Below, in pieces: positions 39,901-48,642 of a DNA stretch of 64,000 nucleotides. Under the pieces are notes generated by a model. That model was not told where the DNA came from and ran no database searches. It worked only from the letters and a program-made list of their open reading frames with translations. Every line of letters starts with the position of its first letter. Within the stretch, counting starts at the first letter, position 1. The DNA is taken from assembly GCA_027604705.1 (NCBI GenBank), contig JADHYV010000022.1, forward strand, positions 1 through 64,000. The letters are read 5' to 3'. The position numbers were made by a program, and so were the translations under genes. Origin of the DNA: Allomyces arbusculus. Lineage: Eukaryota; Blastocladiomycota; Blastocladiomycetes; Blastocladiales; Blastocladiaceae.

Positions 39901-40004
39901 CACGGCTCATCAAGTGTTTGGTCGATAACGGGTTCGCTGTGTCCAAACTATCTGGGTTGGACACAAAGTTCTTTTGTTGTGTTGCTCATAAGCCGTTGTT
40001 TTGA
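36921..40004 (+). CDS. SF2 helicase - HA repeats - Rrp8-like methyltransferase fusion, copy 2
   Basis: 1027 residues from the ATG at 36921, the same start as copy 1. All helicase motifs are kept: TCGGGKSM, MFDEAHN, FFFTATPTR and VQRGLRACRL. Four HA repeats begin near 38503, 38710, 38917 and 39124; the second and third are nearly identical in DNA. The Rrp8-like domain has HIADFGAGLGGLKD and VFSMSLWGSNWSDYI. The main differences from copy 1 are the acidic linker and the HA sequences. Both copies look whole, so the pair probably has separate targets or timing. The ORF can be extended only to a GTG upstream. It is divergent from the SF2 helicase, with iterons between. Confidence 0.85.
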   Translation: MQLFPHQLQALEKIKDHDRGVFNITCGGGKSMVIKEAALLHKISIVFAPTKNLVAQFHRDYFENDQAFVPVVINSDNPVDKTTLDHVNVAMLNDARIVFLCNYQSLHVVKDLCVNLGVVVDIAMFDEAHNVTSRNSRGKIAGMKVEQNSGHNSIDVNGDCNGVSCDESDGESNDSFSEASLDHVYQVDTAQIAKLQARKTFFFTATPTRVMKNHPDIYGDELIRYTYAQAVTDGVVKNVDTVIECYAADDKSCLDAGYDRLIPAINRFVTDAGVSRVIVYTSHVRDTSSSKASVEGLVKNKKLFDKNIVVHAVTASTSLQQRDKIFATFLGKSKKCHVIVSCRTISEGVDLPNCDAVVILDPSRSVVTNVQRGLRACRLTSEERHRGTWENAVVFYPINVPQQAFVELVDSNRDESTKDYLSKSIHAHSFEFAMTVVNFLKHDLELDVLFDFKCPGSSDGASVSKTCEKEQRQSTRSTHGKPVSRVTFSLDKHVEWNIDQFRESATYLSTSMNVIGLDEMWNHKYQLLREFMTKHGRTPSQTAKTKDEKTLGMWASKRRKDYSLGKLSQDRISQLESIPDWSWDPVQDSYDQNMAAVREFMTVHGRAPSTKAKSKDEAVLGQWISGRRKDYSKGKLAQNRIDQLESIPDWSWDPVQDSYDQNMAAVREFMTVHGRAPSQHANTKDEAVLGQWISGRRKDYSKGKLAQNRIDQLESIPGWLWDPLQDNFNQNLDDVREFMTAHGRAPSQHANTKDEAVLGQWISSRRAEYSKGKLAQERIAQLESIPGWWWTKKTKPKAKSLKRSAPSSIPVDQEHTTKRPRQLSTISEYHKRFKTMLSSNLHQEFTSSPQTFHDYHRVASENWSGFNSQDLPVAQASAIVNNMFLMTKSAMHIADFGAGLGGLKDLIDPAHDLKGFDHVSVQPWIEARDMRDTGLDDQTVDVVVFSMSLWGSNWSDYIREAFRVLKFNGYVIIVDSTKRWFLDDQTQLMNSEDSRLIKCLVDNGFAVSKLSGLDTKFFCCVAHKPLF

Positions 40005-40069
40005 TTGAATGTCAAAGTGTTTTGAATCATCGCGTAAAACTAAAATGCTTTGTTAAACTCAATGTTTAG

Positions 40070-40507
40070 TCATGAGAGTGACATAGGTTTGTAATCTGTA
40101 CCAAAGTACGCATTGATTTTGGATATAACCTGTTTAGAGTTGATCCATCTATAAGCAGCGTCACCTCCCCAAGTCAGCCAGCTAATAATTCCATGACGGC
40201 TGTACCAATCCGTTGATGTTGGTTTTCCTGCCGAGACCCAGCGCTTGTATGATGGATAGCTTGCAAACACGTGTCGCGCAAACCAATTCCTCATGAAACG
40301 AGCGTCTTGGACAGAAATATGTGTTTTGTGTGCAAGTTGGTTTGCTCTCCGCCAACCAGTCTCTGTTGAACCACGAAATCCAATAGCCGCCAAATCAACA
40401 GCTCGTTTTGCTGTCTTACTGACATTGATTGGAACTGGAAGCATCACTCGGGACCGTCGACCATGAAATTGTTTTGCTTTAGAGCGACGAGAAATTGATG
40501 TTGCCAT
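40070..40507 (-). CDS. DUF5824-like small basic protein
   Basis: 145 residues, strongly basic. The pattern RRANQLAHKTHISVQDARFM, then WFARH, SYPSYKRWVSAGKP, and GIISWLTWGGDAAYRWI matches a family of small proteins found in many large eukaryotic DNA viruses and some phages (DUF5824 from memory). Its function is unknown; it is probably a virion-packed protein. Its end lies 65 bp from the end of helicase fusion copy 2. Confidence 0.7.
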   Translation of the reverse strand: MATSISRRSKAKQFHGRRSRVMLPVPINVSKTAKRAVDLAAIGFRGSTETGWRRANQLAHKTHISVQDARFMRNWFARHVFASYPSYKRWVSAGKPTSTDWYSRHGIISWLTWGGDAAYRWINSKQVISKINAYFGTDYKPMSLS

Positions 40508-40621
40508 TTACAAAGTCAACAGAATAAAGATTTGCTTCCACAAACAGAATCGTTGTGTCCAAACTATCCGGTTTGGACACAAAGTTCTACTGTCAAATTG
40601 ATTTGCTCTCCACAAAACTGT

Positions 40622-41119
40622 TTAGTACATCTCAAACCGGCGGTTAAACTTAGTTTCATAGCGCGTTACTTTGAATGGATCAGATCCAAGTTCAGAAACA
40701 CTCACAGTGTCTCCGTCCATGATTTCGTCGTTTCTTGGAGTCTTGACGGCGATTCGAATACCTTGACTGTCAACGGTATGGTAATAGTAGATCTGGCGAC
40801 CGGTGCGCTGTTCATACAATTTGAACCGCTGATTGCCGCTCGAAATGAAGCCTATTTCTTGTGGTGTCGAGTTAATCCCGATTGGTTGTTGGAAAGACGT
40901 TTCTGGGTACTTTCCGTTACGTGTTTCTGGATTCAAATTGTCGATTGACGTGGCGATACCTTGCGTTGCTTTAAGCATTTGGTAATCGTGACTTGTTTCA
41001 AGGTTTTGCTTGGTATATTGAGCGGGCAATGGAACGCGCGGAATGTCTCTCGAAAACCTTTTTATGAACGACACAACCAATATCCCCATCACAATAATTG
41101 GGACCAATTGCATTGCCAT
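40622..41119 (-). CDS. membrane-anchored virion-type protein (possibly DUF5755-like)
   Basis: 165 residues from the ATG at 41119 (eleven more in-frame codons lie upstream). Residues 3-20 (MQLVPIIVMGILVVSF) form one membrane segment. The C-terminal domain has EIGFISSGNQRFKLYEQRTG, RQIYYYHT and DGDTVSVSELG, then FKVTRYE. This order recalls a conserved family of small giant-virus membrane proteins (DUF5755). Likely a component of the inner virion membrane (inference). Confidence 0.6.
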   Translation of the reverse strand: MAMQLVPIIVMGILVVSFIKRFSRDIPRVPLPAQYTKQNLETSHDYQMLKATQGIATSIDNLNPETRNGKYPETSFQQPIGINSTPQEIGFISSGNQRFKLYEQRTGRQIYYYHTVDSQGIRIAVKTPRNDEIMDGDTVSVSELGSDPFKVTRYETKFNRRFEMY

Positions 41120-41178
41120 GTACGTACTCGCGTTGAAACAAATCTTACCCATCTTTACATGCTCCTACCAAAATATTC

Positions 41179-44100
41179 TTACACGGCAATAACCTTCACC
41201 AAGTACTGAACGCCAGCTCCGCTGCTGCCCGAAATGGGCAAAAGGTGGCGAAGCTTTGGCTGCTCGTTGCTTTCCCAAACAATGTCCACGTTCTCGTTGT
41301 TGGACCCTCTAACAGCAGTGAGACGGTTGACGATGCCCGCTACACCACTACGTGCATTACAACTGAACACGGCAGATGCACCAGTACTGTTGACTGACCG
41401 CACCAAAATCATGTACGATCCTGTTGACAACGTTCCAGGAATGACAGTGCGGGCTGTAGTGTTGTCAGTGAGGGCCACTGTACTTGTTTGATCGACAGTG
41501 TTGCCGTTGATGCTCGAAACTCCTGTCAGCGCACCGTCCTTGATTGTGACACCCTCTACAGTCACACCGGCATTGGCAGTGTGTTCATTGATCGTATCGA
41601 CCTTCACAACACCCGTTGACGTGACGTCCTTACATTTGACGTTGATTAAGTCGCGGATACTCACAAACGCATCTGACGCCGGGTTGGTGGGCGTTGATCC
41701 AAAGACGTATTCATTGTCGCCCTCGTCATAGTATGTCAGGACGTACTGGGTATCAAAAATTGCGTACTGACTCGTCACATCTGGCACTGTGGTCCAGTCC
41801 ATGCCCTCTACAGGAGAATATCCATGGGCTACCTGGTCGGCAGTACTATACAGCGTGGCGACTTTCGTTGTACCGTTGTAGCTCTTAATTTTACGAATTT
41901 GGTTGGCGCCGGTACCTGTTGTAATTTTGATCCATGTGTCCTTGTAAAAGTCGGTAATGCTGGATGCTGCCGTGCTCAGAACAACTGTTGTTGAGGTTGA
42001 CCCAGTGCGGGCCGTGCCTGTCGTGTCGGGCGTGTCCTGGACCACATCGCCATTGCCCGAGTCGTTTGCGAGCTGGTAGCGCTTGATACCAACACCCGAA
42101 TCAGCAGAAGAATCCGGGCCGGCGTTCAAAAGAATAATGTTGTCGCTCACCGCGAGTGTCTGCGTCTTCACTTCTGTAATTGAACCGCCATTGACAATCA
42201 AGTTACCGTTCAGCACAGTGTTCCCAGCGACTGTCAGACCGCCACCCACGTTCAAGTTTTTGCCGATACCTACACCACCAACAATAACGACAGCGCCATT
42301 TGATGTGGTCGTGCTCTGTGTGCCGTCATTGACGCTCAGCAGGCCTGTCACCGTGGCCGACCCGCCAATTGACGTTGATCCCCCAATCGTTGCTGAACCA
42401 CCCACGTTGATGTTCTTGGCAATCCCCGCGCCGCCAGAAATCACAACAGCGCCAGTCGATGTACTCAGACTCTCGGTCGTGTCATTGACAGTGGCAACAC
42501 CACCAACTGTCAGCGTTGTGGCCACAGATGCCGAGCCGCCAACACCAATGTTACCGCCCGTGTTCACGTTGCCGGCAATACCCACGCCGCCAGACACAAC
42601 CACTGAACCGGTGGACGATGTCGTTGACTGGGTTGTTTGCTGGAACATGAATTGGCCGGTGGTACGGACAATTTTGAAAATGCTGTCGATGAGCGTCCCG
42701 TTATCGGCCGAGCGCCACAGCTGAAGATTCGAGCCGACATTGTCCGTGTCCTCCATTCCCGACAGCCCAAACTGGAAACGGTTAAGACCCGACGTGCTCT
42801 TGAGCGAAAGGTGTTCATTGCCTGCCAGACTCGTGCCGTTCCATGTGCCCAGAACACTGCCCACATTGAGACTCTTGGCAACAGCTGCACCGCCGTCAAC
42901 GACAAACGCGCCCGTGCTGAGACTTGTGGACTGGGTCGTGTTGTAAATGTGGCCGATTCCACCGACATTCAAGTTCTTGGCAATACCCACGCCACCGGGC
43001 ACAACGAGCGCACCGGTGGATGTGCTTGTGGACTCGGTCGTGTCGAGCAAACTGACGGTTGTCAGCGACACGTTGGTGAAGAACTGAGTGCCGACACCAT
43101 GGGACACGCGCCAGTGTTCTGTTGTAGGGGCGCTGTTCACGTCGCCAGTGTACATGTTCACAACACCATGGCGCACTGAAATGCGCGACGTCGACTTGGA
43201 CGTATCGTCAATGAACCAGGCGACATTGTCGTTGTGGGCATTGTAAGTAAAGTGCAGACCGTCCGAGAGTTGGTTGAATGCCCCGAGGAGACGACCATAT
43301 GCGGTTCCTCCACCAAGTTTGAGGTGCTGGTAGTCAGCAGTGCCTGTGCCAATGGCAACATCACTCTCAAAGACTGCGGTGCCGCCCACATTGAGCTGTT
43401 TGGCAATACCTACACCGCCCGCAACAACAACGGCGCCGTCAGCCGTTGAAGTGCTCTGAGTAATGTCAAACACTTTGACCAGGCCGCCAATGTTGACGTT
43501 CTTGGCAACCCCCACACCGCCTGCAAGAACGAGGGCTCCAGTTGACACAGACGTACTTTGGGTCGTGTTTTCGCCGGCAATTGAGCCATCGGCCTTAAAT
43601 ACTGTTTGGGGGCCAAGACGAAGGGCGCGGTTTGAACCACCACCCACGGCAAATGACTGGATGGAGTGTTCAGTGCCAGTGGCAATCACGCTAAGACCTT
43701 CCTGATTGGCAGTGCCGGCGCGACCAAGTGTGTAGAGATACATGCTGTTGGTGTAATTGGCTGACTCTGATGCATGGGCAAAGTTGAAGCGCGTCGCTGC
43801 AGTTTCGCTGTAGTTGTAGTGCTGCGAGCCCAGGGAAACGTCCGTGGAACTTGTGTTCAATGCGTACCGTAGGTCCGCAGCGCCATACTCAAAGTAGTTG
43901 CCAATGTACAAGCTCTTGGCAATCCCAACACCGCCGCTCACAATGAGTGCGCCCGTCGAGGTGCTTGATGCGTCTGCTGTCGAGTACACTTTAGCGTTCT
44001 TTTGGACATTGAGGTTTCCGCTGAACGAACCGCCGCCGCTCACAATGAGGGCGCCCGTGCCAACTGTGGTACTCTCTGTCGTGGACGACAGGAACACACT

Positions 44101-46470
44101 GGCGTCTGAGCGGCCAAATTTGATGTACCCAATCGAGGCCGAGTTGTCGTCGTTGCGAGACTGCAGGAACAGGTCGCTGCCCGAGTTGGTGCCTTCCGTT
44201 CCGTCCACGACGTAGCGCCAGCGCGGAGAGGAACCGACATAGAAACTTTGGTGGACTGCACCCGCACCACCGGCGCGGGTCTTGAGCGAATCCGTGCTGG
44301 TTTCGCCCACAATGTCCACGAGTCCGCCAAAGAACCCGTTCTTGGCCACGCCAAGCCCACCAGCCGTGACAATAGATCCAGTCGCTGTGCTGGTTGACTG
44401 TGTCGTGTCGTGGACAAAAAGCTGACCTTTCATGTGGGTCGTACCCGCAACACCCACGCCGCCACTCACAATGAGAGCACCAGTGTCATACGATTCCGAG
44501 TCGGTCGTGTTGACAAAGTGGGCAATGCCGCCAAGGTACATGCTCTTGGCCACACCAAGACCACCCTTGAGAACAAGGGCGCCGGTCGTGACGGACGTCG
44601 AGTCCTCAGTACTGTCAAAAGCAATACCACCAGTGGCGCTCAGCTGGCCGGTCACAGTCAAGTTGCCACCGACGTTCACGTCTTTGGCCACACCAATACC
44701 GCCGGAAATAATGAGCGCACCCGTTGTTGGCGAAGTACTGTTGGTTGTGCTCGAGAAAGTCACTGAACCGCCAGTGGCATCAATGTTTCCGCCAACGGTC
44801 AGGTCGCCACCAACATGAGTGTTTCCTCCAATTCCGACGCCACCGCCAATGACCAGCGCACCTGTCGTGTTTGACGTGCTCTGGACCGTGCTCTTGATAC
44901 TCATTTCGCGAGTCAGCTCAAACAGACCCGATGCGCGGCTGATACTGTACACCTTTTCAATGAGGGCACCCGTGTCATCGTAGCGCCACAATCCAAAGTT
45001 GGAACCGGTGTTCCCGGTTTCTGTTTCCTCGTCGATGAGACCAATGGTGAACCGCGAAAGTCCTGCGACCGACTCCATCCCAATATGGGTCGTACCGCTC
45101 ACTGTCCCGGACTTACGAACGTGCATGGTTGCGTCAGTCACAATATCGCCATCCACACCCAGACCGCCTGCAACAACAAGTGCGCCCGACTGGGGACTTG
45201 TGGCCTGGGTCGTGTTGGTGATTTTCATGATGCCGCCAAAGAACGACTTGGCGCCAACGGCAAGACCGCCGGCGACTGTGAGTGCACCGCCATTGCCCAC
45301 AGCGGTAGCGTCAGTCGTGGTCCCAACAGCAATGCCGCCAGCAACTGCAAGCGCAGCCGATGTCGAAGACGTAGACACGGTTGTGTTCTGCACAGTGACT
45401 GTTCCGACTTTGAATGCAGCGTCGCCAGAGGCAGCCAGTTTAAAGATGGCCCCAGTTTCGTTTGTGCCCACGCCCCAGTTCCGGTCGCCAACTGACCACA
45501 CGTTTGTACCATGCGACCAGTGATCACCAGCAACCGTTTCTGCAAGGTCGGCATTACGGTAGTAGCCAACCGAAAGCTCATCGCCGTTGGATGCGGGGTT
45601 CACAATGTGGGCAATCCCACCGGGAGCCGCACTGTTTACTGTCAAGTAACTTCCCACATTCACTGCCTTGACCACACCAAGACCACCGGCGACTTTGAGA
45701 GCGCCACTGGTTGTCGAAGTGCTGTTGAGCGTGGATGTAATGAGCGCATCACCGCGCACCACTACTTTTTCCGTTCCCTCAGCGCCACCAAGACCAATGT
45801 TACCCCCGCCAAGGGCAATGGTGACGTTCTTGTCCGACAAACTGTTAATGTCCATGCGCCCATTATGGGCGTCTGACACTTGGATGTTACCGAGCAGAGA
45901 TTCCCCGCTAATAAACTTGACATTACCCGAGTCGGTACCATTAAAGTCTTGGTTGAACAAGAATTGGAGATTTGAGTCTGTGTCGCTCACAATGTTCATA
46001 CTTTGCGCGTTGATTTGGCCATCGACACCAAGTCCACCAGCAACAGTTGCTGCTCCACTCGTCTTTGACGTGGATTCGGCCAAGCTTTGAACAGCCAGGG
46101 TATCACCCACGAAAACCTGTTTGGCAATACCAACACCACCATCAACAACGAGTTGGCCAGTGCTGGTGCTTGATGATCCCGACGTCCCCATCACATGAAC
46201 CATCGAGCTTGTACCAAACGTTGCATCGTCAACAAAACTCGACGTCCCAGTCACACTGAGATTGCGGTTGACATTGAGGTTTCCGGAAACACCTGCGCCT
46301 CCAGCAACAGTGAGTGTTCCATTGTTATGGGCTGTTGATTCAGTTGTACCAAGAACTTGCAGCGAGTCGTTCACGAACAGGTTCCCGGAACCGTGTTCAA
46401 TGGCAGACTCTCCAGAAAGGACATTGATGTCGCCCTTGATGATTTGTCCGAGATAAGTTCGATCCGTCAT
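41179..46470 (-). CDS. fibre-like repeat protein 2 (1763 aa)
   Basis: One open frame of 1763 codons. Residues about 35-1480 hold about thirty units with STSTGALVVSGGVGIAKNLNVGG-type words (broken here: STSTGALVVSGGVGIAKN, then NVGG). The C-terminal 280 residues form a different, phage-tail-like head (ITTGTGANQIRKIKSYNG; RLTAVRGSNNENVDIVW). It shares the unit design of the 3400-residue protein but has no PA14 domain. The N-terminus (MTDRTYLGQIIKGDINVLSG) may fix it to the particle. Probably a fibre subunit on the virion surface. Confidence 0.8.
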   Translation of the reverse strand: MTDRTYLGQIIKGDINVLSGESAIEHGSGNLFVNDSLQVLGTTESTAHNNGTLTVAGGAGVSGNLNVNRNLSVTGTSSFVDDATFGTSSMVHVMGTSGSSSTSTGQLVVDGGVGIAKQVFVGDTLAVQSLAESTSKTSGAATVAGGLGVDGQINAQSMNIVSDTDSNLQFLFNQDFNGTDSGNVKFISGESLLGNIQVSDAHNGRMDINSLSDKNVTIALGGGNIGLGGAEGTEKVVVRGDALITSTLNSTSTTSGALKVAGGLGVVKAVNVGSYLTVNSAAPGGIAHIVNPASNGDELSVGYYRNADLAETVAGDHWSHGTNVWSVGDRNWGVGTNETGAIFKLAASGDAAFKVGTVTVQNTTVSTSSTSAALAVAGGIAVGTTTDATAVGNGGALTVAGGLAVGAKSFFGGIMKITNTTQATSPQSGALVVAGGLGVDGDIVTDATMHVRKSGTVSGTTHIGMESVAGLSRFTIGLIDEETETGNTGSNFGLWRYDDTGALIEKVYSISRASGLFELTREMSIKSTVQSTSNTTGALVIGGGVGIGGNTHVGGDLTVGGNIDATGGSVTFSSTTNSTSPTTGALIISGGIGVAKDVNVGGNLTVTGQLSATGGIAFDSTEDSTSVTTGALVLKGGLGVAKSMYLGGIAHFVNTTDSESYDTGALIVSGGVGVAGTTHMKGQLFVHDTTQSTSTATGSIVTAGGLGVAKNGFFGGLVDIVGETSTDSLKTRAGGAGAVHQSFYVGSSPRWRYVVDGTEGTNSGSDLFLQSRNDDNSASIGYIKFGRSDASVFLSSTTESTTVGTGALIVSGGGSFSGNLNVQKNAKVYSTADASSTSTGALIVSGGVGIAKSLYIGNYFEYGAADLRYALNTSSTDVSLGSQHYNYSETAATRFNFAHASESANYTNSMYLYTLGRAGTANQEGLSVIATGTEHSIQSFAVGGGSNRALRLGPQTVFKADGSIAGENTTQSTSVSTGALVLAGGVGVAKNVNIGGLVKVFDITQSTSTADGAVVVAGGVGIAKQLNVGGTAVFESDVAIGTGTADYQHLKLGGGTAYGRLLGAFNQLSDGLHFTYNAHNDNVAWFIDDTSKSTSRISVRHGVVNMYTGDVNSAPTTEHWRVSHGVGTQFFTNVSLTTVSLLDTTESTSTSTGALVVPGGVGIAKNLNVGGIGHIYNTTQSTSLSTGAFVVDGGAAVAKSLNVGSVLGTWNGTSLAGNEHLSLKSTSGLNRFQFGLSGMEDTDNVGSNLQLWRSADNGTLIDSIFKIVRTTGQFMFQQTTQSTTSSTGSVVVSGGVGIAGNVNTGGNIGVGGSASVATTLTVGGVATVNDTTESLSTSTGAVVISGGAGIAKNINVGGSATIGGSTSIGGSATVTGLLSVNDGTQSTTTSNGAVVIVGGVGIGKNLNVGGGLTVAGNTVLNGNLIVNGGSITEVKTQTLAVSDNIILLNAGPDSSADSGVGIKRYQLANDSGNGDVVQDTPDTTGTARTGSTSTTVVLSTAASSITDFYKDTWIKITTGTGANQIRKIKSYNGTTKVATLYSTADQVAHGYSPVEGMDWTTVPDVTSQYAIFDTQYVLTYYDEGDNEYVFGSTPTNPASDAFVSIRDLINVKCKDVTSTGVVKVDTINEHTANAGVTVEGVTIKDGALTGVSSINGNTVDQTSTVALTDNTTARTVIPGTLSTGSYMILVRSVNSTGASAVFSCNARSGVAGIVNRLTAVRGSNNENVDIVWESNEQPKLRHLLPISGSSGAGVQYLVKVIAV

Positions 46471-46518
46471 TGGATTATACTATGCTTCGAAAATATTCTA
46501 TGGCCCAAATTAAAGATT

Positions 46519-47730
46519 TTATACTCTTTGGCGTTTCTGCTGCAGTTCATCTGAGTTTGTGCTTGAGGATATCTGAATTACTTTGGGCGGGCGTTTTGTA
46601 GGTACAGGTAACTGAGGTTTCGGAGTTGGCAACACTTTCATTTCAGAATCCTCTTTATTGCTTGAAACTGGGGCGCTGACATAGTCCATGAAATGACCAA
46701 CCTTTTCGTCATTAACATGACCCATGAACAGTTTGGGAAACTTGCTGTAGGGAATATTTCTCAAATCAAATGTGATGCTGTTTCTGGGCGAGTCCATGTT
46801 GGGGTAAAATTTGCTATGCAAATCTTGGATCAAGTGGAGATGGACGTCAAATTTGTGTTGCTCCACCATACCCAAGAGCACATTTCTGATATACTTGACG
46901 AGTGGATACTGCACACCATCTGACGCAGTGACAACAATTGCATTGCTCTCCATGAGAATTCCGAGAAAGACAGTGAGGAATCGATGCAGGTCTTCATAGA
47001 TTGCGCCAACAGAATGGTCGTCAGACCATTCTGAAATGTCTGTTGTTAAACCATAGTCAATAATATAGCAAAAGAAACCGAGGGTTGGGATGGTAATGTC
47101 AACACTTTTGGGTAGTTTGTATCGAATGCTTGACGCATCATCAACTCGATGGAACATGATGTTCCCGCCATGCAGATCGTTGTGGTGCAATCTAAAGTGA
47201 TGAAGCATGTGAAGGGCCACGAGGATTTGGATCACAATGGTTTTGACCTCATCATCAGACAGCTTTCCTCGTACCGAATTGAGGTCTCCATTGAGCAGTT
47301 CCATGAAGATGTGGAAAACGTCGTTTGGTTCCCTTAAGTTTTTACGGCAAGCCCCAAAGTTGTACATGAGCGGAAAGTGCGGGATTTTATAGTTGATAAT
47401 GTATCTTTTGATGTATGTCAGGACCTCAATCTCAAGCAACTGTCGGGCAAGGTGACGGGGAATTTCTCCAAAGTTGCGCGAAAACTCTGTCTTCGACCAC
47501 GAATCATGGTTGAAATTTATCGTCTTGGTGATGAATGCAGTGTTGCGGCCAGTTAGTGTTGAAATGTGCGCCACTCCATTTGCAGATGGCGAACCAATGC
47601 GGCAATGCTGTTGCACTTTGTTTTGTTTGGCAAATGATTTGTCAAAGCAAATGACATGATTGTCTTTTGTAACGTGGTCAAAATGAGCAAGAGTCTCCTG
47701 CCGTGTTTTGAAATATTCTTGAGTCTCCAT
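46519..47730 (-). CDS. virus-type protein kinase-like protein 2
   Basis: 403 residues from the ATG at 47730 (the frame extends to 47874 but would overlap the divergent LPMO gene). The N-lobe has AFITKTINF with the expected lysine; the catalytic loop is HHNDLHGGNIMF; and the metal motif is IDYGLTTD, with DYG for DFG. It is a paralogue of the kinase at 30940 but much diverged. The C-terminal 60 residues are Ser/Pro/Lys-rich. It is likely a serine/threonine kinase carried in the virion or made early; the target is unknown. Confidence 0.75.
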   Translation of the reverse strand: METQEYFKTRQETLAHFDHVTKDNHVICFDKSFAKQNKVQQHCRIGSPSANGVAHISTLTGRNTAFITKTINFNHDSWSKTEFSRNFGEIPRHLARQLLEIEVLTYIKRYIINYKIPHFPLMYNFGACRKNLREPNDVFHIFMELLNGDLNSVRGKLSDDEVKTIVIQILVALHMLHHFRLHHNDLHGGNIMFHRVDDASSIRYKLPKSVDITIPTLGFFCYIIDYGLTTDISEWSDDHSVGAIYEDLHRFLTVFLGILMESNAIVVTASDGVQYPLVKYIRNVLLGMVEQHKFDVHLHLIQDLHSKFYPNMDSPRNSITFDLRNIPYSKFPKLFMGHVNDEKVGHFMDYVSAPVSSNKEDSEMKVLPTPKPQLPVPTKRPPKVIQISSSTNSDELQQKRQRV

Positions 47731-47814
47731 ACTTACTCTGAGAAAAAAGTTTGTTGTGCCATGGATGTTGAGTTGACGGAACGAGCCCTGATTTGTTTTC
47801 AAGTCATATACTAA

Positions 47815-48642
47815 ATGTTGCTCAAACAGCTCCTTGTCACTTTTGCTGGCCTCTTTGGTTTTGCTCAGGCACACATGTACATTGCATCACCATATGTTCG
47901 AGGCAGTCCCCTTGACCCCACACTCAAATGGGACGCCAAAGACTATAATATCATGGCACCCATTGCATCACTGTCTCAATATCCATGTCAGGGGAAACCT
48001 GCTGGACCTGTCAAGGCGACGTTGGTGGCCGGTCAACCGTTTGCTGTCACTTTCAATCCTGGGGCAACACATAATGGGGGAAACTGCGAATTCAGTGTCT
48101 CCTATGACGAAAAGACGTTTGTGGTACTGGACACAATCCTCAAAACATGTTTTCAGAATGGTTTGTCGTTCCAGGTCCCTGTCCCATCCTCGATTCGTTC
48201 AGCGGACCGGGCCGTGTTCCAATGGTCCTGGGTCAACCAGGTGGGGAATCGCGAACTGTATGTCAACTGCATTGACGTGAAGATTCAAGGGACTTCCAAT
48301 GGCACCATCTCTGGACCGCGTCCTGTCATTGCAAATCTTCCTGGATACCCCACCATTGCAGAATACTCTCAGGACCCCAGCTTTGGAGCAAAGTTGTATG
48401 AGAATCGGCCCGCAGTTGTGCTTCCTGAAGGACCCGCCCCACAACCTTCAACAACATCGAACACTGTCCCAACAACGTCTCCGACCAGTTTGTCAACAAG
48501 TGCGCAAACAACAGTGCATTCAGGCTCAACAACCACTTCCATTACAATGACATCAACGGCATATCCAACGAACGGTCCACAGCCAACGCCTTTTCTTCAA
48601 CAGTGTATATGTCAATGCGTCCCAGTGCTCCCGAATCCTTGA
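47815..48642 (+). CDS. secreted AA11-like lytic polysaccharide monooxygenase
   Basis: 275 residues. The signal peptide MLLKQLLVTFAGLFGFAQA is followed directly by HMYIASPYVRG, so cleavage after AQA leaves the catalytic N-terminal histidine. The second brace histidine lies in NPGATHNGGNCEFSVSYD, which is very like the AA11 family of fungal chitin-active LPMOs. Paired cysteines (CQGKP, NCEFS, KTCFQ, NCID) fit. From about residue 205 the protein is a Ser/Thr-rich linker ending in a cysteine-rich CICQCVP tail. It would cut crystalline chitin oxidatively outside the cell. AA11 enzymes are known mainly from fungi, so transfer is likely. The 3' end overlaps dUTPase by 31 bp. Confidence 0.75.
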   Translation: MLLKQLLVTFAGLFGFAQAHMYIASPYVRGSPLDPTLKWDAKDYNIMAPIASLSQYPCQGKPAGPVKATLVAGQPFAVTFNPGATHNGGNCEFSVSYDEKTFVVLDTILKTCFQNGLSFQVPVPSSIRSADRAVFQWSWVNQVGNRELYVNCIDVKIQGTSNGTISGPRPVIANLPGYPTIAEYSQDPSFGAKLYENRPAVVLPEGPAPQPSTTSNTVPTTSPTSLSTSAQTTVHSGSTTTSITMTSTAYPTNGPQPTPFLQQCICQCVPVLPNP

